A stretch of 64,000 nucleotides of DNA from assembly GCF_010747415.1 (NCBI RefSeq), contig NZ_JAAGNZ010000007.1, positions 1 through 64,000 of the forward strand, written 5' to 3'. This document shows positions 55,828 to 64,000 of the stretch, piece after piece; positions within the stretch are counted from its first letter, which is position 1, and each line of letters starts with the position of its first letter. The notes beneath the pieces are model-generated. The model had not been told where the DNA came from and searched no databases. It worked only from the letters and a program-made list of their open reading frames with translations. The translations under genes and the position numbers were made by a program. This DNA is from Spirosoma agri. Its GTDB lineage: Bacteria > Bacteroidota > Bacteroidia > Cytophagales > Spirosomataceae.

Positions 55828-58800
55828 CTACAGATAATCAGAGGGTTGCTTACCAAACCGCTGTTGATACATCTGGGCAAAATGGCTCACCTGCCGGAAT
55901 CCAACCCGATTAGCTACCTGTTTTACGGAGGACACCTGACGGGTTTCGAGCAATAGCCGAGCCTGCCGGAAGCGGGCTTCGGTCAGGTATTGCGTGGGGG
56001 TCAGTCCCGTCAGGCGTTTGATTGTTCGGTAAAATGTCCGGCGGCTCATGGCCAGTTCATCGGCGAGCTGGTCAGCGGTAAGGTTATAGTTATCCAGTTG
56101 GGCAGTTATCAGTTCTTCCAGCCGTTCCAGCCAGCGGTTATTTTCGGCCGAAATGGTTGGGGAAGTCACCGAAAACTCGTTCTCATCGCTATCGTCGGCC
56201 AATGCGGGCGACAAAAACAGGGCCCGTTCGCGTTGGTTTTGTAGCAACGTCGTCACCCGCACGATCAACTCCTCTTCATCGAAGGGTTTCAGCAGGTAGT
56301 CATCCACGCCAATGCGTAACGCCCGAAGTTTATCGGCCAGCTCGGCGCGGGCAGTGAGCATAATGACAGGAATCCGTCGGTACGTATCGTGCGCTTTGAG
56401 GGTTTCCAGCAACTGAAATCCATTCATCACCGGCATCATAATATCAGATATGATCAACGCTGGTGGGTGCGGCTGGCTGGCTAGCACATCGAGTGCCACC
56501 TGCCCATTTTCAACCGTCTGAACCGTCATGGAGGGCGACAGGATCATGGCCAGGTAGTCACGCAGATCAGGATTGTCCTCAACCACCAATACGCTATCAA
56601 CCTGCTGATTTTCTTGAACTTGCAACTTGTTATCCACAGAATGATCAGCCGGAACAGAAGGGCTATCGACCAGTGCGACGAATTTCGGTGCTACGTCGAT
56701 TGCTGAGCCGTTCTCCTCTGTGATGGTGCTGACAGGTGCGGGAATAACCACAGTAAACGTACTCCCTTTACCCCATTGACTATCAGCCCGGATACTTCCC
56801 TGCATCAGCCGCACAAGTTCCTGACAAAGGGCCAATCCAATGCCCGTTCCGCCCTCAATGGGGGCGTCGGCCTGTTTTGTCTGGAAATACCGCTCGAAAA
56901 CGTGCGGCAGATCGTTGGGTAAAATCCCCCGTCCCGTGTCTGCTATGGACACTCGTAGGTGTGGCGCGATGTACTGCACGACGATATGTACAGTGCCCCC
57001 TGCTGGCGTAAACTTGAGCGCATTTGCCAGCAGATTGGTGAGCACTTGCCGTAGTTTGCGTTCGTCGAGGGCCAAGACCAGTTCATCCGGAATCTGAGGG
57101 TCGCTGGTCAATCTGATTCCTTTCTGATGCGCCTGCGAGTCGAAATTAGCAACCAGTCGGCTGATCAATGGCTTCAGTTGGACGGGCTGTTGCAGCAACG
57201 TCATTTTTCCGGCTTCCAGCTTCGTAAAATCAAGCAGTTCATTGACCAAACTCAGCAGGTGCTGCGTGTTCCGCCGGGCCGTTTGCAGGAGATGTTCATC
57301 ACGATCCGTTAGCTGCCGACTAGTCAATATACTGCTTATTGGCCCCAGTACGAGCGATAAAGGCGTACGAAGTTCGTGCGAGACGTTCGTAAAGAAGCGG
57401 GTTTTGGCCTGATCGAGCTGGCGTAACTCGTCGGCCTGCCGCTCTCGTACCATCCGCTCGTGCCGTTCACGATCCAGCTTTGACCGGAAGCGGACAAAGC
57501 CGACCAGTGCCGCCCCTGCCAGTAACGCGTACAGACCGTAGGCCCAGCCACTCGCCCACAAGGGTGGCTGAATAGCAAGCCTTAACTCTTTAATGTGCGG
57601 ACTCCAGCGGCCCGCTGCATTGGCGGCATTCACCCGTAATGTATACTGGCCCGGTGGCAGCTTGGTGTAGTTGGCCGTTGGCTGAGACCCAACGGTCCAC
57701 TCCCTGTCGTACCCCAGCAATTGATACCGATACATAACGCGATCGGGCTGGGGCGTGTACAGGGCGGCAAATCCGAACGTCAGGTAATTTTGATCAAAGG
57801 GTAAGGCAAGCGCAGACAGCTTATTGACGGGGGCAACCAGCGGTGAATGAATACCGTATTGATCGACGGATTTGTTATTGATTTTCAGCTCCGTCAGCGC
57901 GACGACGGGCTGCGAGGTATCGCTTTTGACCAGGGCCGGATCGAACGTAACCCAGCCTTTGATACCCCCAAACGCGAGCCGGCCATCGGGTAATCGCAGG
58001 TGATGAAACCGGTTAAATTCGTCGCCGGGCAATCCATCGGCCGTTTTAAGATTCAGAACCGTGTGCCGGATGGGGTCAAACCGACACAGCCCTTTATTGG
58101 TGCTGAGCCACAGATACCCTTTCCGGTCGGGCACTACCGAATAAATGGTGTTATTTGGTAACCCCTGAGCCGTTGTAAATCGTTGATAGCGCAGCGTTTT
58201 TTTGTTAATACAGAGTAATCCCTGGTAGCTACCGATCCAGAGCAGGTGCGGGCGTGTCGGGTCTTGCTCAAGATCGAGAAGCGAGTGGATCGACTGATTA
58301 CCAGCCGATGATCCGAATTGAATAGCCTGGTGCGGTTGCCCGGACAACGGGAAACGGAGAAGCCCTTTTTCAACCGTTGTTACCCACAAATTCGTGGAAT
58401 CAGCCAACAGATTATTCGCCTGCACAGCGGTTGGAAACTGAAAATCACTTCGCGAATGAGCCTGCCAATGCTTCGATTGACGATCGTACCAATACGGCTT
58501 GCCTTGATCCGTAACGACCCATACCTTCCCATCGGGCGCAATCGACAATCCCCGCAGTCCCCCCTGAAAAGTAGGTTTTACCGGGCTGGGCGCGGCAGGC
58601 AGCATGGTGAACTGCTTTTGCGGAACAGCGTAGTAACCAACCTGTTCGCCGAGTGCTATCCACAGGTTCCCCTGTTTATCGTACTCCGAACGAATGTGGT
58701 ATGAACTCTCCGACCGGGCGGTCTCATTCGCAAATGGCCAGCGAAACCGATCCGCCAGAGACAGGTTCAGTTCGGTCTGCATCACGTCCTGACAGAATGA

Positions 58801-59913
58801 TTGCTGAAAGGCATGAGCCCGTAACGGAACAGCGGCCAGATCCAGCCGCAGCAGCCCTAACGTGTTACCACCCAACCAGAGCACACCGGCCTTATCGAAA
58901 CCCATACCCGTACACCACAAGCCTGTTGCCAGGTTATCGGTTGAAGGCTTATAGCGCCAGACAGGCGTCAACCCCTGCTGATCGGTGTAGTGATAAACCG
59001 TGCCGCCATGCTCTATATAATCCGACCCATCGGGGCGTTGAGCCAGCCAGCGCAAATCGGACCGTACCGCGATCGATAACGTTCGAGACCGAAGCGTGCG
59101 ACGATCTGGATTGAAGAAAAACAAATGCAGTCGATCGCCAAAAAGAAACTCACCATTTCGGCGTAACAGCACGCCCATTCGCTCTTCAATTGTGGCGTCG
59201 TAACCCAGTTGATTGGCTAGGGGAAACGGGAAGGCAGTATTCTCAAAGCGGTGCGTCGACGGGTTAAACAGACTAATACCCGATCGGCTGATGAACCAAA
59301 GTCGATGCTGTTTGTCTTCAGCGATGGCCTTGATCGTGTCGGAACGCAGACCGTGGGTGGCCTGGCGGTAACGTAGTAGCTTATTCTGACGAAAATCGCA
59401 GCAGAATACCCCTTCTCCCCGTAGAATACCCCACAAATTGCCGTGTCGATCGACCTTCAGCGGACTACCCAGTTTAAATGGCAATGTCCGGATCTGCTCA
59501 AAAACAGGCTGTTGGGTCAGGTGCCAGCACCGACCGGTCTGGGTATTGAACCGATCAATATCACCCGTTTCGTACTGTACCCAGAGTTCATTCCGGCCGC
59601 CTTTCCACAGCTTGCTAACTACATTATCCGCTGGTGAAGTCGGGTCATTGATCTGGTGTTGAAAGGGTAAGAAACGAGTGCCGTCGTAGCGGGCCAGCCC
59701 GTCACGAGTACCCACCCAAATGAATCCTTCGTCGTCGAGAACGACATCTGACACAAAAGATTGCGGTAACCCTTGCTCTACACTGAGTAGTTGCAGCGGA
59801 GCCCAGCCCTCGGTTTGTTTTGTCGACTGTCCGCAGAGGTTGATCGGCCCAATAAAGCTGAGTAGCGCGATCAATCCGAAGAACGTATAAACAGGAAAAT
59901 TAAGCATTCTCAT
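55828..59913 (-). CDS. Hybrid two-component system sensor-regulator (HTCS)
   Basis: The ATG at 59913 gives 1361 aa; a GTG two codons earlier is less likely. Domains in order: signal peptide, two seven-bladed Reg_prop propellers (about 40-700, with repeats such as IWVGTRDGLARYD and LWLSTNKGLCRFD), a Y_Y_Y domain (about 700-785), one transmembrane helix (about 788-808), HisKA with His about 846 in NVSHELRTPLSLVL, HATPase_c, a receiver (about 1108-1230, aspartate in LIISDIMMP) and an AraC helix-turn-helix pair (about 1260-1361). HTCSs sense glycan fragments and activate nearby uptake genes, but no such genes are adjacent. Confidence 0.96.
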   Translation of the reverse strand: MRMLNFPVYTFFGLIALLSFIGPINLCGQSTKQTEGWAPLQLLSVEQGLPQSFVSDVVLDDEGFIWVGTRDGLARYDGTRFLPFQHQINDPTSPADNVVSKLWKGGRNELWVQYETGDIDRFNTQTGRCWHLTQQPVFEQIRTLPFKLGSPLKVDRHGNLWGILRGEGVFCCDFRQNKLLRYRQATHGLRSDTIKAIAEDKQHRLWFISRSGISLFNPSTHRFENTAFPFPLANQLGYDATIEERMGVLLRRNGEFLFGDRLHLFFFNPDRRTLRSRTLSIAVRSDLRWLAQRPDGSDYIEHGGTVYHYTDQQGLTPVWRYKPSTDNLATGLWCTGMGFDKAGVLWLGGNTLGLLRLDLAAVPLRAHAFQQSFCQDVMQTELNLSLADRFRWPFANETARSESSYHIRSEYDKQGNLWIALGEQVGYYAVPQKQFTMLPAAPSPVKPTFQGGLRGLSIAPDGKVWVVTDQGKPYWYDRQSKHWQAHSRSDFQFPTAVQANNLLADSTNLWVTTVEKGLLRFPLSGQPHQAIQFGSSAGNQSIHSLLDLEQDPTRPHLLWIGSYQGLLCINKKTLRYQRFTTAQGLPNNTIYSVVPDRKGYLWLSTNKGLCRFDPIRHTVLNLKTADGLPGDEFNRFHHLRLPDGRLAFGGIKGWVTFDPALVKSDTSQPVVALTELKINNKSVDQYGIHSPLVAPVNKLSALALPFDQNYLTFGFAALYTPQPDRVMYRYQLLGYDREWTVGSQPTANYTKLPPGQYTLRVNAANAAGRWSPHIKELRLAIQPPLWASGWAYGLYALLAGAALVGFVRFRSKLDRERHERMVRERQADELRQLDQAKTRFFTNVSHELRTPLSLVLGPISSILTSRQLTDRDEHLLQTARRNTQHLLSLVNELLDFTKLEAGKMTLLQQPVQLKPLISRLVANFDSQAHQKGIRLTSDPQIPDELVLALDERKLRQVLTNLLANALKFTPAGGTVHIVVQYIAPHLRVSIADTGRGILPNDLPHVFERYFQTKQADAPIEGGTGIGLALCQELVRLMQGSIRADSQWGKGSTFTVVIPAPVSTITEENGSAIDVAPKFVALVDSPSVPADHSVDNKLQVQENQQVDSVLVVEDNPDLRDYLAMILSPSMTVQTVENGQVALDVLASQPHPPALIISDIMMPVMNGFQLLETLKAHDTYRRIPVIMLTARAELADKLRALRIGVDDYLLKPFDEEELIVRVTTLLQNQRERALFLSPALADDSDENEFSVTSPTISAENNRWLERLEELITAQLDNYNLTADQLADELAMSRRTFYRTIKRLTGLTPTQYLTEARFRQARLLLETRQVSSVKQVANRVGFRQVSHFAQMYQQRFGKQPSDYL

Positions 59914-60226
59914 TGACACTTACCACCAAGTCACTAGTCCAGCAATACCATATAGCTAGTAAAATAGTTCGTAATATAACCAAGAGTATGAATATGCGAT
60001 TTAGAGCTGAGACGCTTTTTCGAAGAATTTATACTTAGGTAAAGCGATGTTACCGATCATCGTCCTGACTCGCCGTCGACAAACTTAGTCCATTCTTCAC
60101 CTCGATTGTCCGCCAATCAGCCTCTGGCATGCTTTATTCGCGTTTTTTGGCACACTGGTGACGCTTTTTGGCACGATGGTAACGCTATTTGGCGGTCTAT
60201 TTGGGGGCTAAAACGTTCAGTCATTC
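59914..60226. promoter_or_regulatory. Divergent promoter region with 21-bp direct repeats
   Basis: This 313-base region separates the HTCS gene (minus) from the TPR kinase gene (plus). From 60144 a 21-bp unit repeats directly: TTTTTGGCACACTGGTGACGC-like at 60144-60164, a second copy at 60165-60185 differing at few positions, and a partial third from 60186. A LytTR regulator binds direct repeats at about this spacing, and such a regulator is encoded in the downstream operon. Confidence 0.5.
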
Positions 60227-62308
60227 ATGAAAGCATACCAGGGTCTTATCGCTTGCTTTATTCTGATGCAACTCTGGCTGATGAGCCCTGCCGTAGCACA
60301 GCAAAAAAAAATTGACAGTCTGAAAACAGTGCTTACGCTCAAGCTACCCGACACAACCCGCGCTCAGACGTATTACGATATTGCCAATCTCTTCTACAAG
60401 CAAAACCACCCGGATTCGGCCCTCTATTATTTAAAGCCAATACGCCAGATCTGCCTTCGCGCCAACTACCGGGCTGGGTTAGGCGATTACAATCGCCTGA
60501 ACGGCGTCATCCACATGTACCAGGGTCAGTTTGAAGACGCGTTGACGTTTTACCAGCTAGCCATCACAGAATACGCCAAAGCCGGCAGAAGCAAAGACAT
60601 CGCCAAAGTTTACAATAACCTGGGCCTGCTCTACAAGATGATGGGCGATAGTCAGGGGGTCGCGGCCTACACCCGGCAGGGGCTTGCGTACGTACAACAG
60701 GCGATAGCTCTTAACGAACGCATTGGCACTGTCCAATCGCTGCGGGATAGTTACATCAATCTGGGCATCATTTACGAAGACCTGGGTGATTTTGAGCAGG
60801 GCAGAGCCTGTTTTTACAAAGCACTGGCGCCCATTGATCAAACGACTGTAACGCCCGAAACAGCCCGCATCCTTTACAATAATCTCGGCAAAAATTACAA
60901 CGTAGAAGGCCAGTACCCGAAAGCCATTTACTACCTCGAAAAATCGCTGGCCATCAATGAGCAGCTCCAGAAATTCAGCAGCCTGATCCATAACTTCCGG
61001 AATCTGGCCACCGCCTATGATGGCTTAAAGCAATCGGCGAAAGCCGTTCAATACGCCGAGAAAGCGCTGGCACTGACCCGGCAGGTAAAAGATGCTTCGC
61101 TCATCAGTACCGTGTACAGCACGTTAGCCAGCGTATACGCAGGAGCCGGCCAGTATGACAAAGCGTATACCGCTATGGTACAGTACAAGCGCATGGAGGA
61201 TTCACTGGTAACCATCACGAAGACGCGCACGATCAGTCAGTTGCAAGGTCGATATGCCGTGCAGCAGGCCAACGCGCTCGCGACGATCAGGGCCAATCTG
61301 GAGTTGACTAAAACGCAGGCCGTAGCGCAGGTAGAAGCGCAACGGGTGAAAGACATTGCCATTATCCAATCGGAAGAGAAGCGTCGGGAAGCGCAGATCA
61401 AAGCGACCGCTGATATTGAAAAAACACGAGCCGTTGCCGAGTTACAGGCGAAATACGATACCCGAAAAAAAGTGCAGCAGATCGCCGAACTCGACCAGCG
61501 TAATCAACAGCGCGCCCGGCAGATACAGTACATGACGGGCGGCCTGGGTCTGTTGCTGGTCTTGTTAGGTGGTCTGGTAGCCCAGTATTACGTTATCCGC
61601 CGGACGAACCGTCGCCTGTCGGTCCAGAATGGCATTATCGCGGCCAACAGCGAACAGCTGGTCAACCAGTCCAATCAGCTTCGGGTACTGATGAAAGAAC
61701 TGCATCACCGTGTGAAAAACAACCTGGCCATTGTATCCAGTTTGCTGAAATTGCAGATGAATCGGCTCGACGATGAAAAAGCCATTCAGGCAGTGCGGGT
61801 TAGTCAGCAGCGGGTCGAAGCCATGTCACTGATTCACCAGCGGCTTTACCAGACCGATCAGCTGACGACCATCAACATGGCCGAATACCTGAACGACCTG
61901 GCCAGTGGCCTGATGCGTGCCTACGGCTACCATGCTGACACGTTCGACCTGCAACTCAATGTCGACCTGCCCGAGTTGGACGTAGATGTGGCGATTCCCC
62001 TGGGGCTAATCGTCAATGAGTTGGCCACAAACGCGTTCAAGTACGCGTACACCACAGTTGCCAGGCCCCTGCTCCGTATTGATCTCCACCAGACGGGCAA
62101 CGAGGAGCGAGCGGGCATGACGCTGGAGGTGCAGGATAATGGCCCCGGGATCGACAGCCTCGACGGACAACGGCCGAACCAGCAAAGCTCATTCGGCAGA
62201 CGACTCATCCTGTCGCTCAGCGAACAACTGGAGGGAGAAGGCCAATGGGTAAAGCAAAATGGCACCCTCTTCCGGCTCTCCATTCAGAACGCCCGCCTGG
62301 CGGCCTAA
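60227..62308 (+). CDS. TPR-repeat sensor histidine kinase, HisKA_2 type
   Basis: This 693-aa protein has a signal segment (LIACFILMQLWLMSPAVAQ), TPR repeats at about 40-330, a long charged coiled coil at about 340-430, one transmembrane helix (about 436-456) and a HisKA_2 kinase with His494 in ELHHRVKNNLAIVSSLLKLQ. The ATPase part contains GLIVNELATNAFKYAY and VQDNGPGID. HisKA_2 kinases commonly lack a standard HisKA and serve LytTR regulators. The next gene, 40 bases downstream, encodes one. Confidence 0.94.
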   Translation: MKAYQGLIACFILMQLWLMSPAVAQQKKIDSLKTVLTLKLPDTTRAQTYYDIANLFYKQNHPDSALYYLKPIRQICLRANYRAGLGDYNRLNGVIHMYQGQFEDALTFYQLAITEYAKAGRSKDIAKVYNNLGLLYKMMGDSQGVAAYTRQGLAYVQQAIALNERIGTVQSLRDSYINLGIIYEDLGDFEQGRACFYKALAPIDQTTVTPETARILYNNLGKNYNVEGQYPKAIYYLEKSLAINEQLQKFSSLIHNFRNLATAYDGLKQSAKAVQYAEKALALTRQVKDASLISTVYSTLASVYAGAGQYDKAYTAMVQYKRMEDSLVTITKTRTISQLQGRYAVQQANALATIRANLELTKTQAVAQVEAQRVKDIAIIQSEEKRREAQIKATADIEKTRAVAELQAKYDTRKKVQQIAELDQRNQQRARQIQYMTGGLGLLLVLLGGLVAQYYVIRRTNRRLSVQNGIIAANSEQLVNQSNQLRVLMKELHHRVKNNLAIVSSLLKLQMNRLDDEKAIQAVRVSQQRVEAMSLIHQRLYQTDQLTTINMAEYLNDLASGLMRAYGYHADTFDLQLNVDLPELDVDVAIPLGLIVNELATNAFKYAYTTVARPLLRIDLHQTGNEERAGMTLEVQDNGPGIDSLDGQRPNQQSSFGRRLILSLSEQLEGEGQWVKQNGTLFRLSIQNARLAA

Positions 62309-62348
62309 TCTAACAACAAATTTCACCTTTCAGAATAACCCGTAGACA

Positions 62349-63104
62349 ATGAACACCACCGAACGAATGCGCATTTTAGTCATTGAAGATGAACCCATTA
62401 TCGCCATGGACCTGTCGGATAGTCTGGAAGCCGAAGGCTATTATGTCGTCGGCATTGCGAACAACGGTCAGAAAGCGCTCCTCCTGTTCCAGAGCCAGCC
62501 TGTGGATCTGATCCTGTGCGATATTACGATCAAGGGCGAATGGGACGGTATCGAAACGGTTCGGCAGCTGACCTCCGAGCGCTCCGTGCCTGTTATCTAC
62601 CTGACCGCCCTAACCGACCGGGACACCCTAGAGCGGGCCAAACAAACCTACCCGGCGGCTTATCTTAACAAACCCTGTCAGCTTCCCAGCCTGCGTACGG
62701 CCATCGAACTAGCCATTCACAACGCCACGGTACGAATGACCCCGCCCCCCGCTGATCGGGACAGCAGCGGTCGCGAAGCCCTGCTTCAGATCAATAATTA
62801 CCTGTATATCCGGCAGAACTATCAGTTCGTCCGTATTGACATGAATGACCTGCTTTATCTGGAAGCCGACAATTCCTACACGAAGCTGGTTACCTCGGGT
62901 CGCAAATACATCGTTCGGCTGACGTTGAGCAATATTCTGGAGCGGATCAGCCAGCCCAGTCTGGTACGCGTCCATCGTTCCTACGCCATCAATATCAATT
63001 CGGTCGACTCATTTAACGATGTAGAAGCGAGTATCGGCTCCCAGTTAATTCCATTGAGCCGGAGCTGCAAAGACGAGTTCATGCGCCACTTTTTGTACCG
63101 CTAA
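62349..63104 (+). CDS. LytTR family response regulator
   Basis: This 251-aa protein has a receiver at about 8-125 (RILVIEDEPIIAMDLSDSLE, DLILCDITIKGEWDGIE, PVIYLTALTDRDTLERA, YLNKPCQLPSL) and a LytTR domain at about 150-250 (NYLYIRQNYQFVRIDMNDLLYLEADNSYTKLV ... FLVRVHRSYAININSVDSF-type end). It is co-transcribed with the TPR kinase upstream. Two curlin-repeat genes follow on the same strand and are plausible targets. Confidence 0.95.
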   Translation: MNTTERMRILVIEDEPIIAMDLSDSLEAEGYYVVGIANNGQKALLLFQSQPVDLILCDITIKGEWDGIETVRQLTSERSVPVIYLTALTDRDTLERAKQTYPAAYLNKPCQLPSLRTAIELAIHNATVRMTPPPADRDSSGREALLQINNYLYIRQNYQFVRIDMNDLLYLEADNSYTKLVTSGRKYIVRLTLSNILERISQPSLVRVHRSYAININSVDSFNDVEASIGSQLIPLSRSCKDEFMRHFLYR

Positions 63105-63413
63105 TTCATTCCCTCCCGAATCCCCGCCATTCACGTGCCATAGGTCGTCATTCACTGCCTTTCTCCAGCAGCAGGGTCTGTATACAAGTACTTTTGATTC
63201 ATCAACGAATCCACTTATATACAGACTTTGATGGTTCTGCCTTTTTCTGCTTCATCCACTACCGAGACGCTTATGATTGCCCGCTTTACCGCCAGACGAG
63301 CCGACTAAAATATAATCTAACACACTTAATATTAGCCACTTAAAGTCGATTCAATTTATCGATTACCGATAGCGGCATGTCCATAATTTCCACTCTGTAA
63401 CGAACGATCAATC
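63105..63413. other. Intergenic region with terminator-like repeat
   Basis: About 310 bases between the LytTR regulator and the first curlin gene. An inverted repeat at 63177-63225 (arms TCTGTATACAAGT / ACTTATATACAGA, one mismatch) probably ends the regulator transcript. The curlin promoter should lie after it. Confidence 0.5.
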
Positions 63414-63812
63414 ATGAATCAACTCATCCTAACTGCGTTCACCATGCTGGTAGCCACCACCGTGTTTGCACAAAACAGCGTCAGCATTACCCAAAACGGC
63501 GGAGGAAACAACTCGGCATCTGTCACCCAGTCGGGTGAGGGCAACAGCGTCAGCATTAGCCAGACCGGCGGTGCGACCACGGATAGCAGTAAGCCCGGCA
63601 ACCGGGTGAGCCTGCGGGTGCCCAAAGGCACCGAAACGACGATCAGCCAGCACAATGTCGGCCCTAATTCGGTCGAGATTTCGCAGGAAGGTCAGGCTAC
63701 GGCGACAATCAATCAGTTGTCGGAAACGGGTGAAAATACCATTCACACGCTCCCTGTCGTGCCTGAAAATCGTACCAAAACACGTCCGTCAAAACGACGT
63801 AATCGTCAGTAA
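63414..63812 (+). CDS. Curlin-repeat protein, curli subunit-like
   Basis: This 132-aa exported protein (signal MNQLILTAFTMLVATTVFAQ) contains curlin-type repeats of the S-x-Q-x-G-x-x-N pattern: SVSITQNGGGNNSASVTQSG, then EGNSVSISQTGG, and weaker copies (TTISQHNVGPNSVEISQEG, ATINQLSETG). The C-terminus is basic and non-repetitive (PENRTKTRPSKRRNRQ), which is unusual for a curlin subunit and could anchor or nucleate. It would be secreted through a CsgG-type pore, not seen in the window. Confidence 0.85.
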   Translation: MNQLILTAFTMLVATTVFAQNSVSITQNGGGNNSASVTQSGEGNSVSISQTGGATTDSSKPGNRVSLRVPKGTETTISQHNVGPNSVEISQEGQATATINQLSETGENTIHTLPVVPENRTKTRPSKRRNRQ

Positions 63813-63847
63813 ACCCAAACGTTCATTTTAATTTACTAAACAAATCC

Positions 63848-64000
63848 ATGAAAAAAGTACTCCTTACCGGCACAGCCCTGATGGCTTTCGTAGCCGCCAG
63901 TTTCGCCCAGAGCAACACCACCACGCTTCAGCAGAACGGTAACAGCCAATCGTCGATGCAGGAACAGAATGGTAATTACCTGCAATCGACTGTCACCCAA
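63848..64000 (+). CDS. Curlin-repeat protein, 3' end outside window
   Basis: This frame starts at the ATG at 63848 (MKKVLLTGTALMAFVAASFAQ, signal peptide) and runs to the right edge, 51 codons in. The first repeats (TTTLQQNGNSQSSMQEQNGNYLQSTVTQ) have the glutamine-glycine-asparagine pattern of curlin repeats. It is 36 bases after the previous curlin gene, so the two form an operon. The major subunit is probably this one, judged by its repeat regularity, but most of it is not visible. Confidence 0.85.
   Translation, partial: MKKVLLTGTALMAFVAASFAQSNTTTLQQNGNSQSSMQEQNGNYLQSTVTQ

Noticed and set aside
1..64000. CRISPR arrays, tRNA or rRNA genes, complete insertion sequences
   Set aside because: I looked for spaced identical repeats other than the iterons, tRNA-like cloverleaf patterns and transposase signatures, and saw none.

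Overview
The window looks like part of a plasmid, megaplasmid or chromid of a Bacteroidota species, most likely a Cytophagales organism close to Spirosoma. That assignment is inference from gene families: a SusC/SusD pair, a one-component hybrid sensor (HTCS), LytTR regulators paired with TPR histidine kinases, curlin-repeat proteins, a GEVED-domain protein and weak or absent Shine-Dalgarno sequences. The replicon type follows directly from a replication and partition module at 9.4-14.3 kb: a Rep_3/RepB-type initiator, 12 directly repeated iterons, an AT-rich stretch with one perfect DnaA box, and a parA gene with a non-ParB partner. The par operon lies between two perfect palindromes of 48 and 46 bp that share a 20-bp core.

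Layout. 0-9.4 kb: a partial Hsp70-like gene, a GH39-type glycosidase, a rifamycin ADP-ribosyltransferase (Arr), a membrane protein, a DUF4269 protein, a luciferase-like monooxygenase, a PAS histidine kinase, and a DUF1016/YhcG protein whose nuclease residues look lost. 9.4-14.3 kb: rep, iterons, parA and partner. 14.7-20.6 kb: an exported protein followed by susC and susD. 20.8-26.3 kb: a CYTH/CHAD pair, a hypothetical protein, a lone receiver, and a secreted CAP/GEVED protein. 26.3-30.4 kb: a gene-poor, visibly AT-richer island with an ECF sigma factor, an orphan LytTR regulator and a small membrane protein. 30.4-34.7 kb: a tyrosine recombinase, then a LytTR regulator with a TPR histidine kinase.

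35-48.5 kb is an accessory and metabolic block: a Bcr/CflA-type exporter, a secreted protein, a quinone oxidoreductase, an alpha/beta hydrolase relic, a Crp-like regulator, a PQQ-type sugar dehydrogenase lipoprotein, an MTHFR-like protein, an FAD monooxygenase divergent from a MarR regulator, a DUF2254 protein, a fasciclin protein and an acyltransferase. 49.1-51.7 kb is an arsenic operon (arsR, DUF6428, arsC, acr3) with a repeated operator-like sequence. 51.8-55 kb holds DUF808 and hypothetical proteins. 55.8-64 kb holds a large HTCS divergent from a TPR-HisKA_2 kinase/LytTR regulator operon, followed by two curlin-repeat genes, the last cut by the window end.

Most genes are short independent units separated by inverted repeats, as expected of an accessory replicon. 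The clearest working groups are rep/iteron/par, CYTH-CHAD, exported protein-SusC-SusD, the ars operon, and the sensor/LytTR/curlin block. The least explained elements are the twin palindromes around par, the degenerate YhcG protein beside rep, and the 21-bp direct repeats in front of the last kinase/LytTR operon.
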